Positions 16,811 through 25,472 of a stretch of 42,895 nt of DNA are shown piece by piece. How positions within the stretch are numbered: the first letter of the stretch is position 1; each line of letters opens with the position of its first letter. Origin of the DNA: Candidatus Hydrogenedentota bacterium (GTDB lineage: Bacteria > Hydrogenedentota > Hydrogenedentia > Hydrogenedentales > SLHB01). Where the stretch lies: positions 1-42,895 of the forward strand of contig JADLGB010000153.1 in NCBI GenBank assembly GCA_020849535.1, written 5' to 3'. Under the pieces are notes generated by a model. That model was not told the origin of the DNA, ran no database searches, and saw only the letters and a program-made list of their open reading frames with translations. The translations under genes and the position numbers were made by a program.

Positions 16811-17854
16811 CTACAGCGTCACCGTCTTTCCGGACTCTGCGGAACGGTAGATCGCTTCGATAAGCTCGACCGAACGCCGGCCTTCCCGGCCGTCGATGGC
16901 GGGTTCGCGGTTATCGCGCAACGCGTGAATGAAGTCCTCGATCTGTCTGCGGTGCCCCTCATGCTTGAGGCTGCTGATGGGGTCGCTCGCGCCGGAACCC
17001 AGCACGGCGCCCTTCATGCCGGAAAGCACGGCGGCATCTTCCGGCGCTTCAGTCTTGAAGGACCACGACTTCAACTCGCCGTCTTCCAGGACGGCGCTGC
17101 CTTCCGTGCCGTGCACCTCGACGCGCGCAGGATGGCCCGGCCAGATCGCCGTGCTGCCTTCGACCACGCCCATGGCCCCATTCTCAAAGGTGAGCATGGC
17201 GCAGGCGAGGTCTTCGACCTCGATGCCGGTGTGACCGACAAGTGCCGTCTGCGCCGTGACCGTCTTGACGGGTCCGAAGAACCACAGCAGCAGGTCGATC
17301 TGGTGGATGCCCTGATTCATGAGGCAGCCGCCGCCGTCGAGCTTGCGCGTGCCGCGCCAGGCGCCGCTGTTGTAATACTCCTGCGAGCGGTACCACTTGA
17401 TGTAGGCATCGCCGAGGACGAGACGCCCGAAGCGGCCGCTGTCGAGTGCCTTGCGAATCTGCGCCGGCCCATCGGCGAAGCGATACTGGAAGATGCACCC
17501 AAGCCGTACGCCCGCGGCGTCCACAGCCTTAATCACGCGATCGATGCGCTCCGAATTCACTTCCAACGGCTTCTCCGCGAGGATGTGTTTGCCCGCTTTC
17601 GCGCAGGCTTCGGCAATCTCCGCGCGCATGCCGCTCGGCACGCACAGGCTCACCGCCTGGATATCGTCCCGCTTGAGCAGTTCGTGATAGTCGGTATAGA
17701 CAGCCGCGGGAAACCGCTCCGTGAGCTTTCGCGCGCTTTCTTCCACGACATCCGACACCGCGACCAGTTTCGCGTCCTGGATGTCCACAATACTCTGCGC
17801 ATGAATCGGCGCGATCGCGCCGCATCCGATGATCCCCATTCCGACGTCACTCAT
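16811..17854 (-). CDS. Gfo/Idh/MocA family NAD(P)-dependent oxidoreductase
   Basis: The product has 347 residues. The N-terminal Rossmann fold starts GIIGCGAIAPIHA (8-19), and the family's EKP signature is AEKP (93-96), whose Lys is catalytic. The C-terminal substrate domain has GGGCLMNQGIHQIDL (174-188) with the conserved His at 184. Such enzymes oxidise or reduce hydroxyl groups of sugars, inositols or their derivatives; the substrate cannot be deduced. No Tat signal is present, so the enzyme is cytoplasmic. ATG 17854 has GGAGAG 6 bases upstream. The likely promoter lies about 90 bp upstream. It is transcribed in the same direction as the entericidin-like gene, but 217 bp away with its own promoter. 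Confidence 0.92.
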   Translation of the reverse strand: MSDVGMGIIGCGAIAPIHAQSIVDIQDAKLVAVSDVVEESARKLTERFPAAVYTDYHELLKRDDIQAVSLCVPSGMRAEIAEACAKAGKHILAEKPLEVNSERIDRVIKAVDAAGVRLGCIFQYRFADGPAQIRKALDSGRFGRLVLGDAYIKWYRSQEYYNSGAWRGTRKLDGGGCLMNQGIHQIDLLLWFFGPVKTVTAQTALVGHTGIEVEDLACAMLTFENGAMGVVEGSTAIWPGHPARVEVHGTEGSAVLEDGELKSWSFKTEAPEDAAVLSGMKGAVLGSGASDPISSLKHEGHRRQIEDFIHALRDNREPAIDGREGRRSVELIEAIYRSAESGKTVTL

Positions 17855-17940
17855 CTGCCACTCTCCAAGGTATTGCGGTTCTTTCCCCAAGTCGTGGCAG
17901 CCCGCTAGACATTCCAGGGGCGGCCACAAGGTATGGGCTG

Positions 17941-17969
17941 ATCATGCAGTGTGCCACCCGGGATTTCAA
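17941..17969 (-). promoter_or_regulatory. Predicted promoter of the Gfo/Idh/MocA gene
   Basis: On the minus strand TTGAAA (17964-17969) and CATGAT (17941-17946) are separated by 17 bp. They match the sigma-70 consensus at 5/6 and 4/6 positions. Transcription would start near 17934, about 80 nt before ATG 17854. Confidence 0.45.
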
Positions 17970-18071
17970 GCAGTGGAATCAACCGGCGGAACACAAAACG
18001 CCGGGAAAACGCTCCGCGTCGCACGCATTGGTGAGCGGGATTCCCGGCGCAATCACTTCGGGGTAGTTTAA

Positions 18072-18212
18072 TTACTGGGCCGCCCGTTCCACCGCCTTGC
18101 CGCCGGCCTGGATGTCCTTGCCCATACCCCGCACGGTATTGCACCCTACAAAACCACCTGCCACAATGAGCAGCGCAAGCCCCCAAGCGAGTGTGCGCAC
18201 GATGGACTTCAT
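18072..18212 (-). CDS. Entericidin-like small lipoprotein
   Basis: The gene encodes 46 residues from ATG 18212, with AAGGAGG 6 bases upstream. The signal peptide ends FVGC, making Cys24 the lipidated residue. The mature part, CNTVRGMGKDIQAGGKAVER, matches the entericidin EcnA/EcnB pattern (CNTxxGxGKDIxxGGxAxxxAA). In Enterobacteria entericidins are an antidote/toxin pair of tiny lipoproteins linked to stationary-phase lysis; solitary members are widespread and mostly uncharacterised. No second entericidin is visible nearby. The gene has its own promoter and a leader of about 75 nt. Confidence 0.88.
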   Translation of the reverse strand: MKSIVRTLAWGLALLIVAGGFVGCNTVRGMGKDIQAGGKAVERAAQ

Positions 18213-18294
18213 GATCGACCTCCTTACACCTCAGACGTGTGGTCAGAGTTCGGCACTCTGATAAGATCCATTTGCCACAGCGTCGACCGAAGAA

Positions 18295-18323
18295 ATTGTA
18301 ACATATCGAGGGGGACGTGTAGA
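18295..18323 (-). promoter_or_regulatory. Predicted promoter of the entericidin-like gene
   Basis: On the minus strand TCTACA (18318-18323) is separated by 17 bp from TACAAT (18295-18300). These match the sigma-70 -35 and -10 consensus at 4/6 and 5/6 positions. Confidence 0.45.
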
Positions 18324-18433
18324 AGGATCACCGCGGGGGAGACGGGCCAAATCCCGGCACGCTAACGGTATGCGGGGGGGCATAAACGGTGAGCCCAGAG
18401 GTTTGAACGCGGCCCGGCAGTAGTTGGAGTGGC

Positions 18434-19177
18434 ATGAAGACGAACGATGTGATCCGCGATGCAAGCGATTGCCATTCGGGCAAAGCGCACGGGCCCACGG
18501 CGCGGGTTGTCGGGCTGTGCGCAGCGATCCTGGCCCTGCTGGCGGCAGGTATGCTGCTGCCGCTGTCCGCCTGGTCGCAACAGATGCTGGCTTGGATCGG
18601 CAGCCTCGGCCCGGCCGCCCCGGTGGCCTTCGGCATCGTGTACGTCCTGTTCTGCGTGCTGGTCCTGCCGGGCTTCATTCTGACGGTGGGCGCGGGCGCG
18701 CTCTTCGGCGTGCTCACGGGCACTATCGTGGTTTCCATCGCGGAAACACTCGGCGCGACCGCGGCCTTCCTCATTGCGCGCTATCTCGCGCGCGACGTGG
18801 TCGCCGCACGGCTCGCGGCAAGCAGGCGCCTTAAGGCGTTCGACGAGGCCATCGCGCAGCGCGGCTGGAAGATCGTGGTCCTGCTCCGGCTAAGTCCCGT
18901 GTTCCCGTGGACGGTCATCAACTATGCCCTGGGGCTCACGCGCATCTCGCTCGTGCAGTATGTACTCGCGTCGTGGCTGGGGATGCTCCCAGGCACCATA
19001 CTCTACGTCTACGCCGGTTCCCTCGCGGGTAGCCTCGCCAAGCTCGAAGCGGAAGAGGCGTCGCGGAGTCCCGCGGAGTGGGTGTTGTACGTTGCGGGCC
19101 TCCTCATCACCGTCGCCCTGACGCTCTACCTCGCTGACGTGGCCCGCCGCACCATCCGCGACGCCGCGCACCGCTGA
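18434..19177 (+). CDS. TVP38/TMEM64 (VTT domain) membrane protein
   Basis: The product has 247 residues with about six hydrophobic segments. Central VTT/SNARE-associated domain signatures are visible: VLPGFILTVGAGALFGVLTG (about 75-94), the A-x-x-G-A-T-x-A-F-L-I-A-R-Y pattern after it, then GWKIVVLLRLSPVFPWTVIN (about 143-162) and YALGLTRISLVQYVLASWLG. DedA/TVP38 proteins are thought to move phospholipids or undecaprenyl phosphate across the membrane; the substrate here is unknown. A short cytoplasmic N-terminus precedes helix 1. GGAG lies 6-8 bases before ATG 18434. It is monocistronic as far as can be seen and is followed by an 815 bp repeat-rich gap. Confidence 0.9.
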   Translation: MKTNDVIRDASDCHSGKAHGPTARVVGLCAAILALLAAGMLLPLSAWSQQMLAWIGSLGPAAPVAFGIVYVLFCVLVLPGFILTVGAGALFGVLTGTIVVSIAETLGATAAFLIARYLARDVVAARLAASRRLKAFDEAIAQRGWKIVVLLRLSPVFPWTVINYALGLTRISLVQYVLASWLGMLPGTILYVYAGSLAGSLAKLEAEEASRSPAEWVLYVAGLLITVALTLYLADVARRTIRDAAHR

Positions 19178-19193
19178 TCGATCACGGGGGCAT

Positions 19194-19223
19194 GGCAAGC
19201 GCGTGTGGCACAGTCGCCCTCGG
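19194..19223 (+). repeat. Dispersed repeat B, copy 1
   Basis: The core GGCAAGCGCGTGTGGCACAG followed by a CGCCCTCG segment recurs inverted at 25095-25130 and directly at 36930-36969. All three copies are intergenic and near gene ends. In the third copy the 3' half can form a 9-bp hairpin. Confidence 0.65.
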
Positions 19224-19366
19224 TCAAGCTCTTCTCCGGATTCCCGGGGCAATCGCACTGAATCTGCCCGTTCCGTTACCCTCACAAAGTCTGGCTGGTA
19301 CGCCTCTCTTTGGGATCTATCGCGGTGATTCAGAGTGAGTTGAGCCAGAGTGAGATCGCTGTGACT

Positions 19367-19385
19367 CGGCGGCGTTGAGCCGCCG
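19367..19385. repeat. GC-rich hairpin beside the long inverted repeat
   Basis: CGGCGGC and GCCGCCG pair perfectly around a GTTGA loop (7-bp stem, 5-nt loop). It lies 2 bp before the long inverted-repeat element and may be part of it. There is no T-tract, so it is not an obvious intrinsic terminator of the upstream gene. Confidence 0.5.
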
Positions 19386-19387
19386 CG

Positions 19388-19654
19388 ATGGCCTGAAAGG
19401 CCTAGATACTCGCAGCCCTGGGTTGGCCCGCCGAAACGGCGGGACTACCCAGGGTCAGCACGTTCCAGATGAATCCCCTGTAAGGGGTGCATAGCTCACG
19501 GTTCAATCTGATGAACGGCGCATTTGGGAATGGCGACTCGACGGCTATGCAACCCTTCCAGGGTAGTAAGAATGTGCATCCCGATACCCAGGGTAGGCCT
19601 TCGCTGCCGCTACGGCCAACCCTGGGCTTTAAGTATTTTGGCCTTTCAGGCCAT
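19388..19654. repeat. Long inverted-repeat element (MITE-like)
   Basis: The element is a 267-bp dyad centred near 19520. The outer ends are ATGGCCTGAAAGGCC (19388-19402) and its exact reverse complement (19640-19654). Inside are CCCTGGGTTGGCC versus GGCCAACCCTGGG, a second ACCCAGGGT pair, and GGGTGCATAGC (19485-19495) versus GCTATGCAACCC (19544-19555). No open frame or transposase lies within it. It fits a non-autonomous mobile or REP-composite element. The remaining 19655-19992 before the HAF gene shows nothing certain. Confidence 0.75.
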
Positions 19655-19992
19655 AAGCGCATGACGCGACGTCGTCGTCCAAATTCTGCGGCAGTCGGGT
19701 AGCCTCTTTGCACTGCCAGTGGCTTGACAACTCGCCTGACATTTCCCCGCAGAATGTTTGGGAAGTGAGTACTGAGGCCCGTTGGGGCACATGGGTCCCC
19801 TTCATGTAGGTTTCGCAGGTTTAATGCGATTGCCCTGCTCGGGATTCCCGGCGTGCGTCACAAAAACCGGGAACTCTGGTAGTATGTTCCAGGGGGGATG
19901 TGGAGGGGATGGGGTTTCTTCCGTCGTTGCATTAGGCGGCGTTTCAGTCCAGACGCTTGCGCACGCTCGTGCAGACAAGTGAGGGCAACATC

Positions 19993-21378
19993 ATGACTCC
20001 GTTCTACGCGCTAACCAGGGGACCTGTCACGGTCAACACACTCTTCGTCATCGGCATTTTGGGCTGTTGTCTATTGACCAGCGGATGCCCGGTCGCCTCG
20101 CCTCCGAAGTACTCAATCATCCGCCTGGACGATCGCGCCAGCGCGGGTGAATCGCTGAACGAACACGGCGAGGTCGTCGGCCAAGTCTTGATCGCGCCGG
20201 ACGAGTGGCGTGGATTCGTCTGGCGGCCGGACCACACGCCGAAACTCACGGAACTCCCCACGCTTGGCGGCCACTATGGATCGGCGACGGGGATCAACGA
20301 CAGTACCGACGTCGCCGGCTACGCGAGCAACGCCGACGGGTGGACGCACGCAATCCACTGGACCGAGTCCGGCGGCATCGAGGATCTGGGCGCGCTCGGC
20401 GTGGGTTACAGCGCCGCCATGGACGTCAACAACCTGGGCGAGGCGGTCGGCCACACGGGCTACACCGATGCCACCCGCCGCGCCTTCATCTGGACGGATA
20501 CCGGCGGCATGCAGGTCATCCCCGGCGCGGAAGCCGACACCTTCGCCACCGCCATCAGCGAGGCCAGCGCGGTCGTCGGCGCGCTGCACGACGAAGCCAA
20601 CATCGGCACGCCAAACCCGCCCGAAGGCCGCATCTGGTACGACGACGGCACCATGGACACCGTCCCGAGCGGGTTGGGCGGCACCGGGTCCATCGCCACG
20701 GGGCTCAACCTCACCAACACCGTCGTGGGCTACGCCGCCAACGGCAGCGACGAGTACTGCGCCTTCAAATGGACCGCCTCCGGCGGGATGCACGGCCTCG
20801 GTTCGCTCGGCTATTGCATCACCGACGATTTCGCGTTCTGCAGCGTCGCCTCCGCCATCAATTCATCCGGAACGATAGTTGGGACCGCCGCGTACGCGGG
20901 CGCCATCTCCCACGCGGTCCTGTGGAAGGGCAGCCATCTCTACGACCTCAACGATTGCATCCCAAGCGGCACCGAATGGGAGTATCTCGACGGCGCCGCG
21001 GACATCAGCAACAACGGGTGCATCGTCGGCGCGGGCTATTGGATGAACGGGGCCACCCTGCAACGCGCGGCGTACCTGCTGGTCCCCGCGGTCTTGAACA
21101 AGCTGACCCTCTCGCGCAGCACCGTGCACGGCGGATCAACCGTCACCGCAACGGCCTCGCTCGACGCCGCCGCCCCCTGCCCCCTCGACATCACTATCAA
21201 CATCGAGGGATTGGACGGCATCGCGAGCGTCTCCGGCCCCACCGCCACCATCCCCGAAGGGGCGAGGAGTGTGAGCTTCATAATCGAGACCTCCTCCGTC
21301 GCCTCCCGAACCACGGGAACCGTCGCAGTGAGCTTCGGAGGAAACACGCGAACGAAGACGCTCACGGTTGTGCCGTGA
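19993..21378 (+). CDS. HAF-repeat lipoprotein with C-terminal Calx-beta/Ig-like domain
   Basis: The product has 461 residues. A long signal peptide ends LTSGC with the lipidated Cys at 32. Residues about 45-360 are HAF repeats: the recurring [IVL]NxxxxxVG core appears as GINDSTDVAGYA, VNNLGEAVGHT, LNLTNTVVGYA, INSSGTIVGTA and ISNNGCIVGAG, separated by A[FI]xWT-type strands. The C-terminal 95 residues (from NKLTLSRSTVHGG) look like an Ig or Calx-beta module. HAF proteins are extracellular and often dockerin- or PEP-CTERM-associated; their function is unknown. I chose ATG 19993 because GAGG lies 8 bases upstream and the signal peptide begins there. The next gene is convergent. Confidence 0.85.
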   Translation: MTPFYALTRGPVTVNTLFVIGILGCCLLTSGCPVASPPKYSIIRLDDRASAGESLNEHGEVVGQVLIAPDEWRGFVWRPDHTPKLTELPTLGGHYGSATGINDSTDVAGYASNADGWTHAIHWTESGGIEDLGALGVGYSAAMDVNNLGEAVGHTGYTDATRRAFIWTDTGGMQVIPGAEADTFATAISEASAVVGALHDEANIGTPNPPEGRIWYDDGTMDTVPSGLGGTGSIATGLNLTNTVVGYAANGSDEYCAFKWTASGGMHGLGSLGYCITDDFAFCSVASAINSSGTIVGTAAYAGAISHAVLWKGSHLYDLNDCIPSGTEWEYLDGAADISNNGCIVGAGYWMNGATLQRAAYLLVPAVLNKLTLSRSTVHGGSTVTATASLDAAAPCPLDITINIEGLDGIASVSGPTATIPEGARSVSFIIETSSVASRTTGTVAVSFGGNTRTKTLTVVP

Positions 21379-21463
21379 GCCATTGAAACTCAAGGTCGGA
21401 TTCATAGCGTCCGTCCCTCTACCGCGCTGGTGCGAAAGTACCTTTCCCCCGTGTTCCCCGTGC

Positions 21464-21505
21464 CCCCGTGGTTATCTGTGAAGCAGAGGAACTGTCACCA
21501 CGGGG
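21464..21505. repeat. 8-bp stem inverted repeat downstream of the HAF gene
   Basis: CCCCGTGG (21464-21471) and CCACGGGG (21498-21505) could pair around a 26-nt loop between two convergent genes. The absence of a T-run makes it a weak candidate for a bidirectional terminator. It may be another intergenic repeat type. Confidence 0.35.
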
Positions 21506-21562
21506 AAACGAGATGAGTATGGGCGTCGTCATCGCATTCGCGTGAGATCTTCTTGGTGTCGT

Positions 21563-21611
21563 CGCAGGCAAGCCTGCTCAGTCAAAGCAGCGGCAAGCCG
21601 CCGCACTCCAA
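21563..21611 (+). repeat. Dispersed double-hairpin repeat A, copy 2
   Basis: This copy contains the GCAGGCAAGCCTGC hairpin, CTCAGTCAAAGCAG and the CGGCAAGCCG hairpin, then CCGCACTCCAAAA. It ends 5 bp from the stop codon of the haem protein gene, downstream of it. It is almost identical to 37043-37091. Confidence 0.8.
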
Positions 21612-21615
21612 AAGG

Positions 21616-24600
21616 TCACTCCGACTTCGGAGTCGGCACCGACCTCAGGTACGCCATCAGATCCAGAATCTCCTCTTTCTCAAAACTGTTAAGCACGCCC
21701 GTGGGCATGGTGGAGAGCGGGGCGGGTTTCATTCCCTTGATCTTGGTGCGGGGGATGGTGGTGCCGACGGGGTCGACGAGGGGGTTGGTGACGATGCGGA
21801 GGGACTCGGGCGTTTCCTCGACGATGAGGCCGTGGAGGGTGCTTTCGTCGAAGACGTCTTCGGTTTCGATCTGAATTTCCCAGGATTTGAACTTCTCGTT
21901 GATGACCTTGGACGGGTCGAGCAGTTCCGTGAGGAGGGCGGCGGGGTCGAAGCGTTCCGCGACCCCCGCGAGGTCGGGGCCGATACGGCCGCCGTGGACG
22001 CTGGGTTCGTGGCACGTCACGCAGGACGCGTCCTGGAACACGGCGCGGCCGCGTTCGAGGTCGCGCCCGCTCTCGATCTGGCCGAGGTCGCCCGCGAGAT
22101 CGGCGACGGTCCATTCGCGCACAAACGCCCGCCCGGTCCCTTGCCCCGCGTCTTTGTTCTCCGCCATCCACTTCATCGGGTCATCGGTCACCTGCATGAT
22201 GCCGTTCATGAGCATGAAGTGTCCGGGATACGTGCACACGTAGTCGTACGCGCCGGGTTCCGTGGGCGCGGTGAATTCGAGGGTCTCGGACTCGCCCATG
22301 GACAGCAACTTCGTGGCGAAGAGAATCTTGCGGTTGTCCGGCAGCCAGTCCTGCTTGATACCGTCCGCGCCGAGCATCATCGCGGCCATGGCGACTTCCG
22401 TCTTCGCGCCGGGCTGCGTGATGACGAGGTTGTGGTCCATCGCGTCGGGATTTTCAAAGACGAGTCTCACCGGCATTCCAGGCGCGACCCCGAAGCTCGC
22501 GCGGTCGTAACGCATCTGCTCCCGCAAGGTCTGGATGTGAATGACCATCGTGCCGTCGACTAGCTCGGGCTCAGGCGAGGCGGGCTGATCGCCGAAGTAG
22601 AAGAAGACATCCTCGTCTGAATGGCGCATCTGCGCGGTATGCACGCTGGCGGCCTCGACGAGTTGTCCTTCGATCCCCCACATGTACTTCACGCGCTCGG
22701 CCGCGCGCCGCGCGTGCGGCTCCGGCGAATTCAGCAACAGCGTCAGCAGCCCTTCGTTCACAACGTTGTGCTGCTCGTGCAGCCACAACGCTTCCAGCAA
22801 ATGATGCGCGTCTTCCGGTTTCGCCGGGTCGAACTGCTGTATCCACTTCCCCACCGCCGCGATGACCTCTTCGGTCTTCCGCTCGCTCAGTTCGATCCGC
22901 GCACGCAGGCGCACGCCATCCGTGGGATGCTTCAGTACCTCCAGCAACGCCTCGATAGGCTGGCCGTCGATCGCGATGGGCTCCTGCATGGGGCGTCCCT
23001 CAACGGTGATGCGATAGATGCGGCCGTGTTCGTGATCGCGGCTTGGGTCGCGGATGTTGTGTTGCATATGGCCGATGAGCGCGTTGGCCCAGTCTGCCAC
23101 GTAGAGTGCGCCGTCCTCACCAAATTTGAAGTCCGAGGGCCGGAAGTTGGGGTCGCTCGACACGAGCAGGTCTTCCACCTCGGTGCCGCGGACGAGCCCG
23201 TCGTTGTTGTCGAGCCGGTACTGCTTGATGCCTAGGAAACCGATGACGTTCAGGATGATGAAGTTGCCTTGCATCTCGTCAGGGAAATGCATGCTCGACA
23301 CGATGCCGCTCGACGGCACCGGGCGCACGGTCTTCTCGAACATCTCGTTCATCGTGAATCCGCCTTCGCCGTCCATGAGCACCTGGAATGCGCGGCCCGA
23401 GGTCGCGTCGGTCGCGAAGTGGTAGCCCCAGTAGTCGAAGTCGCCGCCGTGCGGGTTCGGCGAATTCTCCGCGTGGTAGCTGAAGCGGAACGTGCGCGGA
23501 TTGAAACGGTACATACCCGTGCGGCCGTGGGCCAACTGCGCCGACCGCCAAGGAGTCTCCACGTTGCTTACATTGAACACGCCGCGTTGGTAGTAGATGT
23601 AGCCGTCCGGACCGTAGTCGAACCCGTTGGGCGAATGGTGCGTGTCCGCGGAGTCGAGTCCGCCGAGGATCAGTTCCTTCACATCGGCCTTGTCGTCGCC
23701 ATCGGTGTCCTTCAGAAACCAGATATTGGGCGCGGACGCGACAAGCACGCCGCCGTTCCAGAAGGTGAATGCCGTGGGGTTGTGCACGTAGGCAAAGGTG
23801 ATGGCCTTGTCCGCGACGCCATCACGATTCTCATCCGGCAGGATGAGCAGCCGGTCGAGCATTTCGCGGTCGGGCTGCCACTTGGGGTAGGTCTGCCACG
23901 CTGCCACCCAGAGCCGGCCTTTCGTGTCAACGTCCATCTGAACCGGATTCACCAGATCCCGAAACATCTCCTCGGACGCGAAGAGGTTCGCCTTCATCCC
24001 TTTCGCGAGTGTCAACGTGTTGACGCTCTCGCTCGCGGGCACGTACACACCCAGGCCATTCTTCTCGCTGGGCTGGAGGTTGGTCTTCACCAGGATCGGG
24101 TTGGGCACGTTGCTGTCATCCGGCGCAACACGTTCGCCTTCGATGGCCTTCCAGATGCAACGGTCGCGGTTGGCCGCCATGATGTCCAGCATCACGAGTT
24201 CATGCTGCAAGACTTCCGCGTTGGTCTGCTCATCGACAAATTTCAGGACCGACCGCGAGCCCCATACATCGTTGCCGTCCGTCGCGCGGTAGCGATTGAA
24301 CCAGCACCAATTCTTCTCGAGCACCGCCGCGCGGATCAGCTCGATGTTTGTCTCATCGATGGATTGACCCAGCGCGTCCGCAATCACGCCAGCGATGGCC
24401 TTGTTGCCTTCATCGTTCAGATGCACGCCGTTGATCGTGAGCGGTGCTTCGCTCCGCTCGTAGAGCGCCTTGGACGGTGCAAACAGATCCACAAAGGGAA
24501 CTCCCTTCTCATGGGCAACGCGCGCCATAGCGTCCGTGTAGATGGACAGCCACAAGTTGTTCTCGGCGCCGTCCGGCAGGTTCGGTGATTCGAGGTTCTC

Positions 24601-25050
24601 GTGCGCGATGGGCGAGAACAGCACAAGCCGAGGCAGCGCGGCGCCATCGTATTGCTTCGCGCGCATCTCATCGATGAAGGCGGCAAGTTGCGTTTTGAAT
24701 GTTTCCGGATCGTGGTTGAAGGATTCGTTGTAACCGAAGAATGCAAAGAGAACGGAGGTCTTTGCGAGCGTCAGACACTCATCCACGCTCGGGAAACCGT
24801 CCTCGCGCGGCCGGTCCGCAACCTCGTCGCCCGTGAACCCCATGTTGCGAATAACGAGATTCTTCCCTGGGTTCGCGCTTTGCAGATAAGCTTCGAGCCA
24901 GCCGTCGTGTTGCATGCGATCGGGCAGCGCGTTGCCGATAAAGACGACATGGTCATTCGGGTGGAAGTCGAACGTCTCAGGTGCCACCTGCGCTGCCAGA
25001 GGCATGACAACACTGACAAACAGTGAAAGTATCAGAAGGCTTCCCCTCAC
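21616..25050 (-). CDS. PVC-type multidomain protein: SGNH-like, dehydrogenase propeller, cupredoxin and CxxCH haem domains
   Basis: The protein has 1,144 residues with a signal peptide (MRGSLLILSLFVSVVMPLAA). Domains in order: an SGNH-like fold (about 34-270) whose GDS box reads FIGNALP and whose DxxH box reads NGVHLN, so the nucleophile and Asp look lost; a membrane-bound-dehydrogenase-type propeller (about 380-700); a helical HEAT-like stretch; a cupredoxin with MDHNLV and CTYPGHFMLM (Cys near 939) giving the His-Cys-His-Met copper site; and a cytochrome-c domain, CVTCH at 1010-1014. The family is abundant in Planctomycetes and relatives, presumably passing electrons from sugar or alcohol oxidation to a periplasmic acceptor. 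GTG 25050 has AAGGAG 8 bases upstream and sits exactly at the signal peptide. Upstream in-frame ATG 25083 is less likely. Confidence 0.9.
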   Translation of the reverse strand: MRGSLLILSLFVSVVMPLAAQVAPETFDFHPNDHVVFIGNALPDRMQHDGWLEAYLQSANPGKNLVIRNMGFTGDEVADRPREDGFPSVDECLTLAKTSVLFAFFGYNESFNHDPETFKTQLAAFIDEMRAKQYDGAALPRLVLFSPIAHENLESPNLPDGAENNLWLSIYTDAMARVAHEKGVPFVDLFAPSKALYERSEAPLTINGVHLNDEGNKAIAGVIADALGQSIDETNIELIRAAVLEKNWCWFNRYRATDGNDVWGSRSVLKFVDEQTNAEVLQHELVMLDIMAANRDRCIWKAIEGERVAPDDSNVPNPILVKTNLQPSEKNGLGVYVPASESVNTLTLAKGMKANLFASEEMFRDLVNPVQMDVDTKGRLWVAAWQTYPKWQPDREMLDRLLILPDENRDGVADKAITFAYVHNPTAFTFWNGGVLVASAPNIWFLKDTDGDDKADVKELILGGLDSADTHHSPNGFDYGPDGYIYYQRGVFNVSNVETPWRSAQLAHGRTGMYRFNPRTFRFSYHAENSPNPHGGDFDYWGYHFATDATSGRAFQVLMDGEGGFTMNEMFEKTVRPVPSSGIVSSMHFPDEMQGNFIILNVIGFLGIKQYRLDNNDGLVRGTEVEDLLVSSDPNFRPSDFKFGEDGALYVADWANALIGHMQHNIRDPSRDHEHGRIYRITVEGRPMQEPIAIDGQPIEALLEVLKHPTDGVRLRARIELSERKTEEVIAAVGKWIQQFDPAKPEDAHHLLEALWLHEQHNVVNEGLLTLLLNSPEPHARRAAERVKYMWGIEGQLVEAASVHTAQMRHSDEDVFFYFGDQPASPEPELVDGTMVIHIQTLREQMRYDRASFGVAPGMPVRLVFENPDAMDHNLVITQPGAKTEVAMAAMMLGADGIKQDWLPDNRKILFATKLLSMGESETLEFTAPTEPGAYDYVCTYPGHFMLMNGIMQVTDDPMKWMAENKDAGQGTGRAFVREWTVADLAGDLGQIESGRDLERGRAVFQDASCVTCHEPSVHGGRIGPDLAGVAERFDPAALLTELLDPSKVINEKFKSWEIQIETEDVFDESTLHGLIVEETPESLRIVTNPLVDPVGTTIPRTKIKGMKPAPLSTMPTGVLNSFEKEEILDLMAYLRSVPTPKSE

Positions 25051-25094
25051 AGGATGGACTCCTTTGCCATGGAGCAACGGCATTTCAAGACACA

Positions 25095-25130
25095 GCCGAG
25101 GGCGTCTGTGCCACACGCGCTTGCCCTGCC
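25095..25130 (-). repeat. Dispersed repeat B, copy 2
   Basis: On the minus strand it reads GGCAGGGCAAGCGCGTGTGG, then CACAGACGCCCTCGGC, matching 36930-36969 closely. It lies just upstream of the haem protein gene. The rest of 25131-25472 has a TATACT near 25327 that might be the -10 of the VOC gene, without a good -35, and no other gene that I can see. Confidence 0.65.
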
Positions 25131-25472
25131 TGCGGTTTCTACTTATTGTTGCTGGCCTTGGTCCAGCCCCGCACAACAAGAGGCTGAAATGGCCGTGAGT
25201 CTCTGCGACTACTGCTACGCCTTGCAAGGCAGGAAGTTACAGGATAGGGGCCGCGCGAATCAATGAAACTGTAGCGCAAGCGTCTCACCTGCTCTGCACT
25301 CGCTTTCGCTATCGCTCCCTTGGTGGTATACTAAACGCAGGGCAATACGACGGAGGCTGTCCGATTGCCCTTCTTTACACGAGACCGTCGGGGTTCGCCG
25401 TGCGCGGTTGTTGCGTTGCGCGCGGGCGTGCTTACGAAAGGAAACACGGCCACAACCGCGAAAGGGTCCCGC

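Noticed and set aside
20205..21386. Plus-strand frame of 393 codons rich in Arg inside the HAF gene
   Set aside because: It overlaps the HAF gene in another frame, is mostly Arg/His/Gly and starts inside the other gene without a Shine-Dalgarno sequence.
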